From Rugosimonospora acidiphila (lineage in GTDB: Bacteria > Actinomycetota > Actinomycetes > Mycobacteriales > Micromonosporaceae), in NCBI RefSeq assembly GCF_039543385.1, contig NZ_BAABJQ010000020.1, positions 124,001 through 188,000 of the forward strand: a DNA stretch of 64,000 bases, written 5' to 3'. Positions 1-8,411 of this stretch are shown piece by piece (positions within the stretch are counted from its first letter, which is position 1; each line of letters begins with the position of its first letter). The notes beneath the pieces were generated by a model, which saw only the letters and a program-made list of their open reading frames with translations, ran no database searches and was not told where the DNA came from. Both the position numbers and the translations under genes were made by a program.

Positions 1-144
1 GTGGTGACGGTAGAAAGACGCGGCGGCCGGCAAGGTCGCTGCCGTCGGGTCCGGTCGCGAGGGCCGGACGGTACCGGTGGTAGGAGGTCAACATCGCTAC
101 CTGTGCCCGTCCGCCGGGATATCTCAACTACCTAAGGAGCAGCT

Positions 145-819
145 ATGACCTTCCGAAGCGTGATTGTCGCTCGCATCGTTCCGGGCAGCGAGAGCAAGGT
201 CGGCGATGTCTTCGGGTACTACGACAGGACCACCCGCCCGCAGGATAGCGGTGTCATCGGCCGCAGCCTGCTGTCGCTGGACGACCTGTACATCCACGTG
301 ATCGAGCGCAACGTCGACCCGAAGACGCTGGAGCGGCCCCGGGGGCTGCCCGCCTTCCAACAGATCGCCGAGGCCATCGCGCCGTACGTCACGCCGTACC
401 CGAAGAACTGGAAGGTTCCGTCCGACTCCGTGGCCCACGAGTTCTACAGCTGGGAGGCGCCGGAGCAGCCGGCGATGTCCTCGCCCGACACCAACCAACT
501 GGTCATCGTCGCGCACATCAAGCCCGGGGCCGAGCCCGAGGTCGCGAACATCTTCCGCGAGTCCGACGAGGGGCCGCTGCCGGCGAAGATGGGCGTCACC
601 GGGCGCTGGCTGTATTCGAACGACGACGTGTACCTGCACCTGATGGAGCGCACCGACGCGGCCTTCGCCGACGTCGCACAGGAGAACCGCGAGGTGCCCG
701 CGTTCGCCAAGATCATGGACGACCTGAGGCCGTACATCAGCCCGTACAGCCCGCAGACCTGGCACAGCCCGGAAGACGCGGTGGCCAAGGAGTTCTACCA
801 CTGGCGGGCCGAGGACTGA
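145..819 (+). CDS. SchA/CurD-like protein, tandem-duplicated
   Basis: A 224-residue protein made of two copies of a roughly 100-residue alpha/beta domain (about 3-105 and 115-222). Both copies end in a similar motif, EFYSW in the first and EFYHW in the second, and share the order VIVA, GRxLxSxDDxYxH. This matches the SchA/CurD family (ORF I type) found in Streptomyces spore-pigment type II PKS clusters, where its exact biochemical role is unsettled. An AAGGAG ribosome site lies at 133-138, seven bases before the ATG. It opens a co-directional run with a flavin monooxygenase, an ABM protein and a P450. The ketosynthase genes, if present, lie left of the window. Family confidence is good; function is inferred from context. 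Confidence 0.8.
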   Translation: MTFRSVIVARIVPGSESKVGDVFGYYDRTTRPQDSGVIGRSLLSLDDLYIHVIERNVDPKTLERPRGLPAFQQIAEAIAPYVTPYPKNWKVPSDSVAHEFYSWEAPEQPAMSSPDTNQLVIVAHIKPGAEPEVANIFRESDEGPLPAKMGVTGRWLYSNDDVYLHLMERTDAAFADVAQENREVPAFAKIMDDLRPYISPYSPQTWHSPEDAVAKEFYHWRAED

Positions 820-907
820 TGACCGGGACCCGATCCGTGTCCCGCCGCGGCGGGCGGTGCCACCCGGCGACGGGCGGACCGCCCGGCCGCGCCGCCGAGG
901 AGTGCCG

Positions 908-3286
908 GTGATCAGGACCATGCTGCGGGTACGCGCGCACCAGGGGCGCGAGGACGCCGTCCAGGCCGCGTGGCACGCCGTCGCCGGCCGGATCGGCGCG
1001 CTGCCCGGCAACCTCCTGCGGCAGCTGCTCCTGGACGCCAGCGACCCCCGCTCGTTCGTGGTCGTCACGGAGTGGGACGGCGAGCCCGCGCTGCGGGACT
1101 ACGAGGACGGTCCGGTCGCCGCCAGCCTCGGCGAGGCGCTGCGCCCGCTGCGCGAGACGCCCTCGGCCCGGCCGGCCGGGTCCGCCCCGGACGGCTACCG
1201 GGTGATGCTCGGCCCCGAGGGGCTCGGCCCCGAGCGGCGCGAGTCGAGGATCTGCGTGGACGTCGAGGTCACCGTGCCGGCCGACCGGCGCGGTGAGTTC
1301 GAGCGCGGGTACGCGCAGGTCCTCGCCCGGATGGCCGGGGTGCCCGGGTACGTGCGCGAGGACCTGCTGCGCGAGCCCGGCTCGGACATCTACCACATCT
1401 TCGCCGAGTGGAGCAGCGAGGCACAGTTCTTCAGCTGGATCGGCAACCCCGCGCACGCGCAGGAGGAGGCGGGCCCGATCGCGCCGTTCCTGCTCGACTT
1501 CCGGCGCCGCCTGTTCCACCTGCCGGCGCACCCGCCCCACCTCCCGGCGCGCCCCTCGCACCTGCCGGCGTACGCCCTTCACCCACCGGCGAAACCCCAG
1601 CACAGGCCAGAACCCAGCATCGGCAAGGAGACCGACGTGGACAGGACAACGGACGTACTCATCGTGGGGGCGGGACCCACCGGCCTGACCGTCGCCGTCG
1701 AGCTGGCCCGGCGCGGCATCGACTGCCAGGTGGTGGAGCGGCTCGCCACGCCGCCCGGGCAGGCCGACAAGGCGATCGGCGTGCACTGCCGCACGATGGA
1801 GATCTGGGACGAGCAGGGGGTCGTGCGCGACGCGATGGACGCCGGCATCTGGCTGACCGGCCAGATGGTTTTCGTCAACGGCGAGCAGACCCACCGGATG
1901 AGCTGGGAACTGCCGGAGCTGCCGTACGCGCACCTCGGCCTGCCGCAGTACGAGACCGAGCGCATCCTCACCGAGCGGCTGGAAAGCCTCGGCGTACGCC
2001 CGAGTCGCGGGGCCGAGCTGATCGCGTTCACCCAGGACGACGACGGCGTGCTGGCCACCCTGGCGCTGCCCGCCGGCGGCGAGCACACGATCCGGGCCAA
2101 GTACCTGGTCGGCTGCGACGGCGCGCACAGCAGGGTGCGGGAGTTGCTCGGGTTGACGTTCTCCGGCGGGCTGGGCCATTTCCCGCAGCTGTTCATGCTC
2201 GGTGACGTGGACGTCGAATGGGACATGCCCGAGGGGCACCTGCTGCGGTTCATGCACGAGACCGACGGCCGGATGGACAACATGCTGGTGTGCGTGCCGC
2301 TGCGCGGCGAGTCCCGGTACCGGATAGCGACGCTGGCGCCGGCGAGGTTCTTCGCGCAGACCGGCGGGAAGGACGCCCCGCCCGGGTTCAGCGAGGAACT
2401 CGCCGAGCCGACCCTCGCCGACGTGCAGGCCGCCCTGGCCCAGCTCGCCCCGGCCGGTACCCGAGCGTCGAACCTGCGGTGGTCGTCGGTGTTCCGGATC
2501 AGCCACGGCATCGTCGACCGGTACCGCGACCGGCGAGTGTTCGTCGCCGGCGACGCGGCACACCTGCACCCGCCGGCGGGCGGCCAGGGTATGAACACCG
2601 GCATCCAGGACGCCTGGAACCTCGCCTGGAAGCTGGCCCTGGCGGTGCGCGGAATGGCCTCCCCCGGCCTGCTGGACAGCTACGAGGCCGAACGGCGCCC
2701 GGAGGGCGAGGAGATCGTCGGGCGTGCGGTGCGGATGGCCTTCACCGACGAGTTGGACCGCGAGGACCTCAAGCGCCAGTTCCTGCAGGAAATGTCGATG
2801 CTGCTCAGTTACGCGGACAGCCCGATGGTCGGCGAGTCGGTGTCCACTTCGGACACGCCGTGGGGCGGCCCCCGACCCGGGGATCGCGCGCCCGACGCCG
2901 CCGGCCTGTACCGCCGAGGGGTCGGGCACCCGCTGCGGCTGCACGACCTGACCCGCGGCACCCGGCACACGCTGCTGGTCTACGCCGACCGATCGGCCGG
3001 CGAGGCGGTGACCGCCGCCCTGGAGAAGCTGTGCGCCGACGTCCGCGAGCAGGCCTGCGGCGAACTCGACGCGTACCTGATCGTCAGCTCGGACGCCCGC
3101 GTGCCGTGGATGCTCGACCCACCCGTGATCCGCGACAACGCCGACGGGTTCCGTAACACGTACGCCGTCACCGGCACCGCGCTGTATCTGGTGCGCCCGG
3201 ACGGGCACATCGGGTTCCGCAGCCGGCCGATCGACGCCGACGCGCTTCGCGGCCACCTGCAGACCGTGTTCGGTGGTGCGCGATGA
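908..3286 (+). CDS. ABM-domain / FAD-dependent aromatic monooxygenase fusion
   Basis: The 792-residue frame has two parts. Residues about 1-210 form two ferredoxin-like ABM/SchA-type modules (RTMLRVRAHQGRE and a second starting near RICVDVEV). After a His/Pro-rich linker with HLPA repeats, residues about 244-792 form a class A flavin monooxygenase of the PgaE/RdmE type: GxGxxG as GAGPTG, DG motif GCDGAHSRVR, GD motif GDAAHLHPPAGG, and a C-terminal thioredoxin-like domain. It probably hydroxylates a polyketide-derived aromatic in the cytoplasm using NAD(P)H and O2. The GTG at 908 follows GAGGAG at 897-902. The linker holds a second ribosome site and in-frame GTG at 1637, so this may be two genes fused by loss of a stop. 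The last codons overlap the next gene by ATGA. Confidence 0.85.
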   Translation: MIRTMLRVRAHQGREDAVQAAWHAVAGRIGALPGNLLRQLLLDASDPRSFVVVTEWDGEPALRDYEDGPVAASLGEALRPLRETPSARPAGSAPDGYRVMLGPEGLGPERRESRICVDVEVTVPADRRGEFERGYAQVLARMAGVPGYVREDLLREPGSDIYHIFAEWSSEAQFFSWIGNPAHAQEEAGPIAPFLLDFRRRLFHLPAHPPHLPARPSHLPAYALHPPAKPQHRPEPSIGKETDVDRTTDVLIVGAGPTGLTVAVELARRGIDCQVVERLATPPGQADKAIGVHCRTMEIWDEQGVVRDAMDAGIWLTGQMVFVNGEQTHRMSWELPELPYAHLGLPQYETERILTERLESLGVRPSRGAELIAFTQDDDGVLATLALPAGGEHTIRAKYLVGCDGAHSRVRELLGLTFSGGLGHFPQLFMLGDVDVEWDMPEGHLLRFMHETDGRMDNMLVCVPLRGESRYRIATLAPARFFAQTGGKDAPPGFSEELAEPTLADVQAALAQLAPAGTRASNLRWSSVFRISHGIVDRYRDRRVFVAGDAAHLHPPAGGQGMNTGIQDAWNLAWKLALAVRGMASPGLLDSYEAERRPEGEEIVGRAVRMAFTDELDREDLKRQFLQEMSMLLSYADSPMVGESVSTSDTPWGGPRPGDRAPDAAGLYRRGVGHPLRLHDLTRGTRHTLLVYADRSAGEAVTAALEKLCADVREQACGELDAYLIVSSDARVPWMLDPPVIRDNADGFRNTYAVTGTALYLVRPDGHIGFRSRPIDADALRGHLQTVFGGAR
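1625..1639 (+). promoter_or_regulatory. internal ribosome site and in-frame GTG
   Basis: AAGGAG at 1625-1630 is followed six bases later by GTG (1637), in the frame of the fusion gene and directly before the FAD-binding strand (DVLIVGAGPTG). Initiation here would give a free 549-residue monooxygenase of ordinary family length. The site looks like the original start of a separate gene. Confidence 0.6.
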
Positions 3287-3600
3287 CGGTACGCACGGTG
3301 CTGGCCATGCGCGCCCGGGAGGGCTGCGAGCAACGGTTCGAGAAGGAGTGGCTGGAGGCGGCCGAGGAGATCCGCGCGCTGGACGGGTGCCTGAGCCAGG
3401 ACCTGATCCGCGACGCCGACGACCCGCGCAGCTACCTCATCATCAGCGACTGGGCCGACCGGGAGCGGCTGGACGCCTTCGGTCGCAGCGTTCACCGCGA
3501 CCGGCTGCTGCGCGTGATCCGTGACCTTCGGGAATCCGCGCAGCGCAACACCTACCAGGTCCTGCACAGCGTCCACCGCGAGCCCGAGGAGTCTCGATGA
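3283..3600 (+). CDS. antibiotic biosynthesis monooxygenase (ABM) domain protein
   Basis: A single-domain 105-residue ABM-fold protein (TVLAMRAREGCE at the start, later SYLIISDWADRE). Such small dimeric proteins act as cofactor-independent monooxygenases (TcmH/ActVA-Orf6 type) or as cyclase-like partners on aromatic polyketides. It resembles the N-terminal module of the preceding fusion, so the operon carries several related ABM modules. Its ATG overlaps the TGA of the monooxygenase gene by four bases, and its own TGA overlaps the P450 start the same way, so the three are translationally coupled. Whether it oxidises or cyclises cannot be told from sequence. Confidence 0.8.
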   Translation: MTVRTVLAMRAREGCEQRFEKEWLEAAEEIRALDGCLSQDLIRDADDPRSYLIISDWADRERLDAFGRSVHRDRLLRVIRDLRESAQRNTYQVLHSVHREPEESR

Positions 3601-4823
3601 CCGACCAGGTAGTACCCCCGTCGGAGTTCTACACCGACGATTTCGCCGCCGACCCCTACCCCGCCTTCGCGCGGCTGCGCCAGGACACACCCGTGTGTCC
3701 GGTCGGCGGCCCGCGCTTCGACTCGTACCTCATCACCCGCTTCGAGGACGCGAAGGTGGCGCTGAACGATCCCCGGCTGTCCAAGGACCTCTACGGCCCC
3801 GAACAGCACTACCTGCGCATCTTCGGGCCGAACTCGGAGGGGTTGAACAAGAACATGCTCAACTCCGACCCACCGGAGCACAGCAGGCTCCGCCAGGTGG
3901 TGTCGCAGGCGTTCACCTCGCGCCGCATCGAGGCGCTGCGCCCGAGGGTGGCCGAGACCGTGGACAACCTGCTCGACAAGATCATCCCGCAGGGCCAGTC
4001 CGACCTGATGCACGACTTCGCCATTCCGCTGCCGATGATGGTGATCTGCCAGCTGCTCGGCATCCCGGAGACCGACCACGAGCGGGTACTGGGCTGGACC
4101 CAGGTCATCCGCACGTCCGGGTCGTCCAGCCGCCCCCCGGAGGAGGAGCGGGCCGCCGTACAGCTGGCCCAGCTGCGGCTGCACCAGTACCTCACCAGCC
4201 TCGTCCAGTACAAGCGCGCGCACCCCGGCGACGACCTGATCGGTGCGCTGGTCGACGCCTGCGACAACGAGGGGAAGCTGTCCGAACGGGAACTGGTCAC
4301 CACCACGTTCCTGCTGCTGTTCGCCGGGCACCAGACGACCGCCGACTTCATCGGCAACGCGACGGTGGCGCTGCTGACCAACCCGGACCAGCTGGACCTG
4401 CTGCGCACCAGACCGGAACTGCTCCCCTCCGCGGTCGAGGAACTGCTCCGGTTCGACGGCCCGCTGCCGGTGGCCAGCCCCAGGATCGCCACGGAGGACG
4501 TCGAGTACCAGGGGGTGCACATCCCCCGCGGGTCGATCGTCGGCGTGGTCATCAACGCGGCGAACCACGATCCGGCGCAGTTCGCCGACCCGGACCGGTT
4601 GGACCTGAGCCGGGTACGCGGTCCGCACATCGGCTTCGGTCACGGGGTCCACTACTGCCTGGGGGTGTCGCTGGCCAGAATGGAGGGGCAGATCGGCATC
4701 GGGGCGCTGCTGCGCCGGCTGCCGGGACTGCGCCTGGCGGTACCGGCGGACCAGCTGCGCCGGCTACCGGCGGCGTCGCCGTTCCGCGGCCTGCTGGAGC
4801 TCCCGGTCGAGTTCACCACCTGA
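3597..4823 (+). CDS. cytochrome P450
   Basis: A 408-residue soluble bacterial P450 (CYP105/107-like class). The heme-binding loop FGHGVHYCLG carries the Cys ligand, EELLR is the ExxR motif, and the I-helix reads FAGHQTT. In that motif the usual acidic residue before the threonine pair is Gln, a variant seen in some secondary-metabolism P450s that can alter proton delivery. It is the last gene of the polyketide-tailoring operon (ATGA overlap with the ABM gene) and so probably oxidises a pigment-like aromatic product. No ferredoxin gene is visible nearby. Confidence 0.9.
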   Translation: MTDQVVPPSEFYTDDFAADPYPAFARLRQDTPVCPVGGPRFDSYLITRFEDAKVALNDPRLSKDLYGPEQHYLRIFGPNSEGLNKNMLNSDPPEHSRLRQVVSQAFTSRRIEALRPRVAETVDNLLDKIIPQGQSDLMHDFAIPLPMMVICQLLGIPETDHERVLGWTQVIRTSGSSSRPPEEERAAVQLAQLRLHQYLTSLVQYKRAHPGDDLIGALVDACDNEGKLSERELVTTTFLLLFAGHQTTADFIGNATVALLTNPDQLDLLRTRPELLPSAVEELLRFDGPLPVASPRIATEDVEYQGVHIPRGSIVGVVINAANHDPAQFADPDRLDLSRVRGPHIGFGHGVHYCLGVSLARMEGQIGIGALLRRLPGLRLAVPADQLRRLPAASPFRGLLELPVEFTT

Positions 4824-4838
4824 CCCGGTCCGGTCAGG
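4819..4838. terminator. bidirectional hairpin between convergent genes
   Basis: CCTGACC (4819-4825) and GGTCAGG (4832-4838) form a perfect 7-bp stem with a 6-nt loop. The stem spans the stop codons of both the P450 and the converging helicase gene, so it can serve as a shared terminator. Confidence 0.6.
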
Positions 4839-6132
4839 GTGCCGCTACCCGGTGGCGCCGCAGGTGTGCCATCACCGCGTGGTTGGCCTCCCAGCCGTCA
4901 GGGAACTTCGCCGGTACGTTGAGGTGTACCGGCTCCGTCGAGGGGTGCGCGTCCAGCAGCTCCGTGATCCCCGCCCGGGCGACCACGACGCACGCGTGCC
5001 GGTGCCGGGAGGTGAGCACGCACAGCCGCCCGGACTCCAGGTGGAACGCGGTCGCGTCCCGCCGGCCCGACAGCGGGTGCAGCACGATCGTCACGTCGTA
5101 CTCCCGGCCCTGCAGCCGGTTCGCCGTGTCCACCGTGATGCCGTCGCCGGCCGGACCGAGCGCGGCACGGATCGCCGCCACCTGATCCCGGTGCGCCGCC
5201 CCGATCGCTATCCGGTCCGCGGTCACCGGCGCGCCCCGTTCGGACCGCTCCGAGTAGGCCACCGCCCCGCGCTCCAGCATCCGCACCGCGAGCTGGGCGC
5301 AGGCCGTCGCGGCCTGCCCGTCGGTGCGTACCGCGTGCCGGGCCGGCAGTTCGTAGAGCGCCCAGCCGGTCTCGGCCGCCAGTTCCACCGCCTCGTCCAG
5401 CGGCCCGCGCCGCGACGTGGCCGTGGTCAACGACAGCCGCCGCTGTCCCGGCCCGGTGCCGGAGGTGAACCCGGTGAACGGGTAGAACGCCTCGGAGACC
5501 ACCGGCGAGGCGGTGTGCGGCAGGCGCCAGGAGACCGGCAGCCGGTGCACCGGAAGCGGGTTGTGCCGCAGCAGCATGGCCACCGCGCTCTGCATCGGGT
5601 CCCAGGTGAGCCCGGTCCACCGGTCGATGTCCACGGTGGAGAACGGGTCCAACTGACCGGGGTCGCCGACGAACAGGGCGCGGTCGAACCGGTTGGCGAT
5701 GCGCAGCAGCATGTCCGAGCGCATCTGGTACGCCTCGTCGACGATCGCCCACCGCCAGGAGCCGTCGGTGACGGTGGCCCACTTGGCGGCAGTACCGATG
5801 AGCACCCGCCGGCCGGGAAGGTCGGTGGCCTTCGCCCCCACGGTGACCGCCGCCCGGTCCAGGATCCGCGCGGAGGGCTGGTAGTCCTGAGCGGAGAGCC
5901 GGCCGATGGTCAGCCCCGGCACGGCGTCGGCGAGCCGGACGGCCAGGTCGTCGACCTGCTCGTTGGTCTGCGCCACGATGATGAGCGGGTCACCGCCGCC
6001 GGCGAGTTCGGCGGCGGCGCGGACCACCAGGGTGGACTTGCCGGCGCCGGGTGGGGAGTCGACCACCACGCCGCGGTGGGCGCCGGAGTCCAGGTCGGCG
6101 AGCACGTCCGGCAGGACGTCGGTGGCGCTCAC
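4834..6132 (-). CDS. minimal SF1 (Upf1/Dna2-like) DNA helicase
   Basis: A 432-residue ATPase with the SF1 helicase motifs in order: Walker A SPPGAGKST (Lys about 32), motif II VDEAYQM (DEAY), motif III GDPGQLDPF, motif V VDTANRLQGREYD, and motif VI-like LTSRHRHACVV. This is the Upf1/Dna2/RecD2 branch reduced to the core, without obvious accessory domains. The GTG at 6132 overlaps the stop of the upstream nuclease gene by four bases (GTGA), so an upstream extension is unlikely and the two are coupled. With the nuclease it resembles a split Dna2: RecB nuclease plus SF1 helicase. A repair or defence role is inference. Confidence 0.8.
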   Translation of the reverse strand: MSATDVLPDVLADLDSGAHRGVVVDSPPGAGKSTLVVRAAAELAGGGDPLIIVAQTNEQVDDLAVRLADAVPGLTIGRLSAQDYQPSARILDRAAVTVGAKATDLPGRRVLIGTAAKWATVTDGSWRWAIVDEAYQMRSDMLLRIANRFDRALFVGDPGQLDPFSTVDIDRWTGLTWDPMQSAVAMLLRHNPLPVHRLPVSWRLPHTASPVVSEAFYPFTGFTSGTGPGQRRLSLTTATSRRGPLDEAVELAAETGWALYELPARHAVRTDGQAATACAQLAVRMLERGAVAYSERSERGAPVTADRIAIGAAHRDQVAAIRAALGPAGDGITVDTANRLQGREYDVTIVLHPLSGRRDATAFHLESGRLCVLTSRHRHACVVVARAGITELLDAHPSTEPVHLNVPAKFPDGWEANHAVMAHLRRHRVAAP

Positions 6133-7247
6133 CCGAGCGCCTCCGCGCGCAGCCGGGCGGCCAGCCGCAACAGCTCGGCCGCCTCGACCTGCTCCGGGTC
6201 CGGCGCCACGGTGCCCTCGGCGAGGCCGAGCGCCCGGTCCACCGTGTCGACGCCGCCGAGGTCGTCGCGGACCGTCCGGCCCAGCGTCGCGGTGTGGCCG
6301 TGCGCCTCGTCCCGGCAGAAGTACGCCAGGTCGCAGCTGCCCAGGCACTCTGGCGCGTACCGGGCGTCGAGTCGGTCCAGCGCGTGCACGAGGTCGGGCA
6401 CCGGCCGGCGCGGCACCCCGGCCGGATCGGGGGCGAGATCCAGGGTCAGCTGGTCGGGCAGCTCGGCGACGAGGTCGCCGATGCGCGACAGGCGGGACAG
6501 CTGCCGGCGCAGCACGGTCAGCTGCTTGCGCACGTCGACCCGGGCGGCGGTGGGCCGGTTGGCGAAGTTCTCGGGGCAGACCAACACCACCTCGTCGGCC
6601 ACCGTCTCCGGCCCGTACCCGAGTTCGGCGAGCAGGCCGCGCAGCGCCAGCACGTACACCGCGGCCTGGGTGACCGCCGCGGCCACCTTGTCCCCGTCGG
6701 CCTGGCCGTCGATGATCGCGAACGACTTCACCTCGACCACCCAGAACTGGCCGCGCACCTGGAAGGCGATCAGGTCCGGCTCCAGGTAGGCCGGCCGCCC
6801 GCCGACGTCCAGCCGCAGCATCGGGTGGTCGAACAGGGTGCCGGCGTCGTCGCCGGCCTCGGCGGCCCGGGCCAGCAGCCGGCGGGTGCGGGCGTGACGC
6901 GCCTCGCGGGTGTCGTCACCGTCCACCGGCTCCAGGTCGTCGTAGGACACCCGCGGGATCGGCAGGTCCAGCTGCTCGCGCAGCAGTCGCAGCAGTTCGG
7001 CGCAGCCGTCCGCCTTGACCTGGGACTCGAACGCGTTGCCCCGGGTGATGGCGTACCGGGACTGCCCGGCCTGCACGGGGAAGCCGATATGGGCGGCCAG
7101 CCGCTGCTTGTCGAGTCCGGCCGCGTCCAGCACCGCCCGGCGGGCGCACCCGGGATTGCTGGTCAGCGCCGCGATCGTGCGCGCGTTGTGATCCAGCGGC
7201 TTCGCGGTGCCGCGGATGCGTTCCAGTCGTACCTCAGTGTCGTTCAC
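6129..7247 (-). CDS. RecB/Cas4-like PD-(D/E)XK nuclease
   Basis: A 372-residue protein with the PD-(D/E)XK active-site pattern: Glu-Pro-Asp in AYLEPDLIAF, then VVEVKSF (ExK), then a helix with QAAVY, the usual Q-x3-Y of RecB nucleases. Near the C-terminus CLGSCDLAYFC gives clustered cysteines after an early NPGCARR, the layout by which Cas4/AddB-like nucleases hold an Fe-S cluster. It starts with GTG and is first in a two-gene operon with the SF1 helicase. It probably cuts or trims single-stranded or flap DNA ends. There are no cas genes or repeats nearby, so it is not part of a CRISPR locus here. Confidence 0.75.
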   Translation of the reverse strand: MNDTEVRLERIRGTAKPLDHNARTIAALTSNPGCARRAVLDAAGLDKQRLAAHIGFPVQAGQSRYAITRGNAFESQVKADGCAELLRLLREQLDLPIPRVSYDDLEPVDGDDTREARHARTRRLLARAAEAGDDAGTLFDHPMLRLDVGGRPAYLEPDLIAFQVRGQFWVVEVKSFAIIDGQADGDKVAAAVTQAAVYVLALRGLLAELGYGPETVADEVVLVCPENFANRPTAARVDVRKQLTVLRRQLSRLSRIGDLVAELPDQLTLDLAPDPAGVPRRPVPDLVHALDRLDARYAPECLGSCDLAYFCRDEAHGHTATLGRTVRDDLGGVDTVDRALGLAEGTVAPDPEQVEAAELLRLAARLRAEALG

Positions 7248-7340
7248 GGCTCTCGTACGGCGCTCCAGCCTCTTCCGGCAATGATCAGTCGCATGGTAGC
7301 CGGCGGTGCCCAGGTTGGTTGACGTCCGCGCGCCGAGTCC

Positions 7341-7994
7341 TCACCCGGAATCGCGTTCGGCCGCGTCGCGGGACCGGGCGGACGGGTGCCGTGCGGACGA
7401 CTGCGTCATGGTGCGGTAGACCTGGCCCGGCCTCATGGCCGGCTGGCTCAGCGGGTGGGCGCGCTCGGGCCGGATGCTGTCGAGGAACAGTTCGACATTG
7501 CGGCGCCACGCGCGCGGGGCGATCGCGCGGGTGACCTCCGCGACCCGGCCGTTCGACAACATGATGAAGATCAGGTCCTCGACGGTGAAGTCGGCGCGGA
7601 TGGCGCCCGAGTCCCGGGCGGAGTCGAACAGCTCCTCGATGCGCCGCTGGATCTGCGCGCGGATCGCCAGGAGCCTCGGCGCCCGGTCGTAGGGGGTGGT
7701 CATCAGGTTGAGGTAGCCGCCCCGCTCCGCCTCGAGCGCGCAGGTCGCCATGAGGTAGTCCGCGACCCCCGCCCACCGGTCGGGGTTGGCCACCGCCCGC
7801 TCGGCCAGCTCGAGTTGGGTGAGCAGCGGCTGTTCGAGTACCGCCTCCCACAGCTGGTCACGAGAGGGAAAATGCCGGTACAGGGTGCCCGGCCCGACCC
7901 CGGCCGCGCTGGCGATCCTGTCCATGGGCACGGTGAGCCCCTCGGCGGCGAACAACTCCCGTGCCGTGTCGAGGATTTTGTCCCGGTTACGCAC
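7341..7994 (-). CDS. TetR family transcriptional regulator
   Basis: A 217-residue repressor. The N-terminal HTH is clear (ILDTARELFAAEG, then IASAAGVGPGTLYRHFPSRDQL) and the rest is a ligand-binding helical domain with a low-complexity Arg/Ser tail. The start is GTG at 7994, only 32 bases from the divergent DoxX gene, so its operator probably overlaps the promoters of both. The ligand is unknown; regulation of the DoxX gene is the natural inference. Confidence 0.85.
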   Translation of the reverse strand: MRNRDKILDTARELFAAEGLTVPMDRIASAAGVGPGTLYRHFPSRDQLWEAVLEQPLLTQLELAERAVANPDRWAGVADYLMATCALEAERGGYLNLMTTPYDRAPRLLAIRAQIQRRIEELFDSARDSGAIRADFTVEDLIFIMLSNGRVAEVTRAIAPRAWRRNVELFLDSIRPERAHPLSQPAMRPGQVYRTMTQSSARHPSARSRDAAERDSG

Positions 7995-8026
7995 ACTGTC
8001 GCTGCGTTCGGCGCAGGAGTTCTCAG

Positions 8027-8371
8027 ATGTTCATCGCCACCATCGTCGTCAGCCTCGTCTTCGCCGCCCTGCTCCTGGTCTCCGCCGCCGGGAAGCTGCG
8101 GCGCTCCCCGTCCCAGGTCGGCACGTTGGAACGGGTCGGCGCCCTCGGGATCGCACCGGTCCTCGCGGTCCTCGAAATCGCCGGTGCCGTCGGGCTGGCC
8201 GCCGGCCTGGCCTGGTGGCCGCTCGGGATCGCGGCCGGCGTGGGCCTCGCGCTCTACTTCATCGGCGCGGCCGGCGCCCACCTCCGGGTGCGCGACCGTA
8301 CGATCGCCGCACCCGTGGTGCTGCTGGTGGTTTCGCTCGCCGCCATCGCGCCGCGCCTCGCGTCGGCCTGA
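8027..8371 (+). CDS. DoxX-like small membrane protein
   Basis: A 114-residue protein with four predicted membrane helices (IVVSLVFAALLLVSAAGK; VLAVLEIAGAVGLAAGLAW; a Gly/Ala-rich third helix; VVLLVVSLAAIAP) and the short KLRRSPS loop typical of DoxX-like proteins. Such proteins sit in the cytoplasmic membrane and have been linked to redox or thiol stress in some bacteria; the precise role is unknown. The ribosome site AGGAG is at 8015-8019 before the ATG. It is divergent from the TetR gene. A related but interrupted copy lies at 14660-15010. Confidence 0.8.
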   Translation: MFIATIVVSLVFAALLLVSAAGKLRRSPSQVGTLERVGALGIAPVLAVLEIAGAVGLAAGLAWWPLGIAAGVGLALYFIGAAGAHLRVRDRTIAAPVVLLVVSLAAIAPRLASA

Positions 8372-8411
8372 CCGTGGGGCAGTGGCCGGCGCCTCTTCCC
8401 GAGGCGGCGGC

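Noticed and set aside
737..3256. Long antisense open frame (839 residues) opposite the flavin monooxygenase
   Set aside because: Very rich in Arg/Gly/His/Val without recognisable motifs; it is the usual shadow frame of a GC-rich gene, while the plus strand has FAD motifs.
6133..6348. Upstream extension of the SF1 helicase
   Set aside because: It would run far into the nuclease gene; the GTGA overlap at 6132 gives a good start directly before the Walker A domain.
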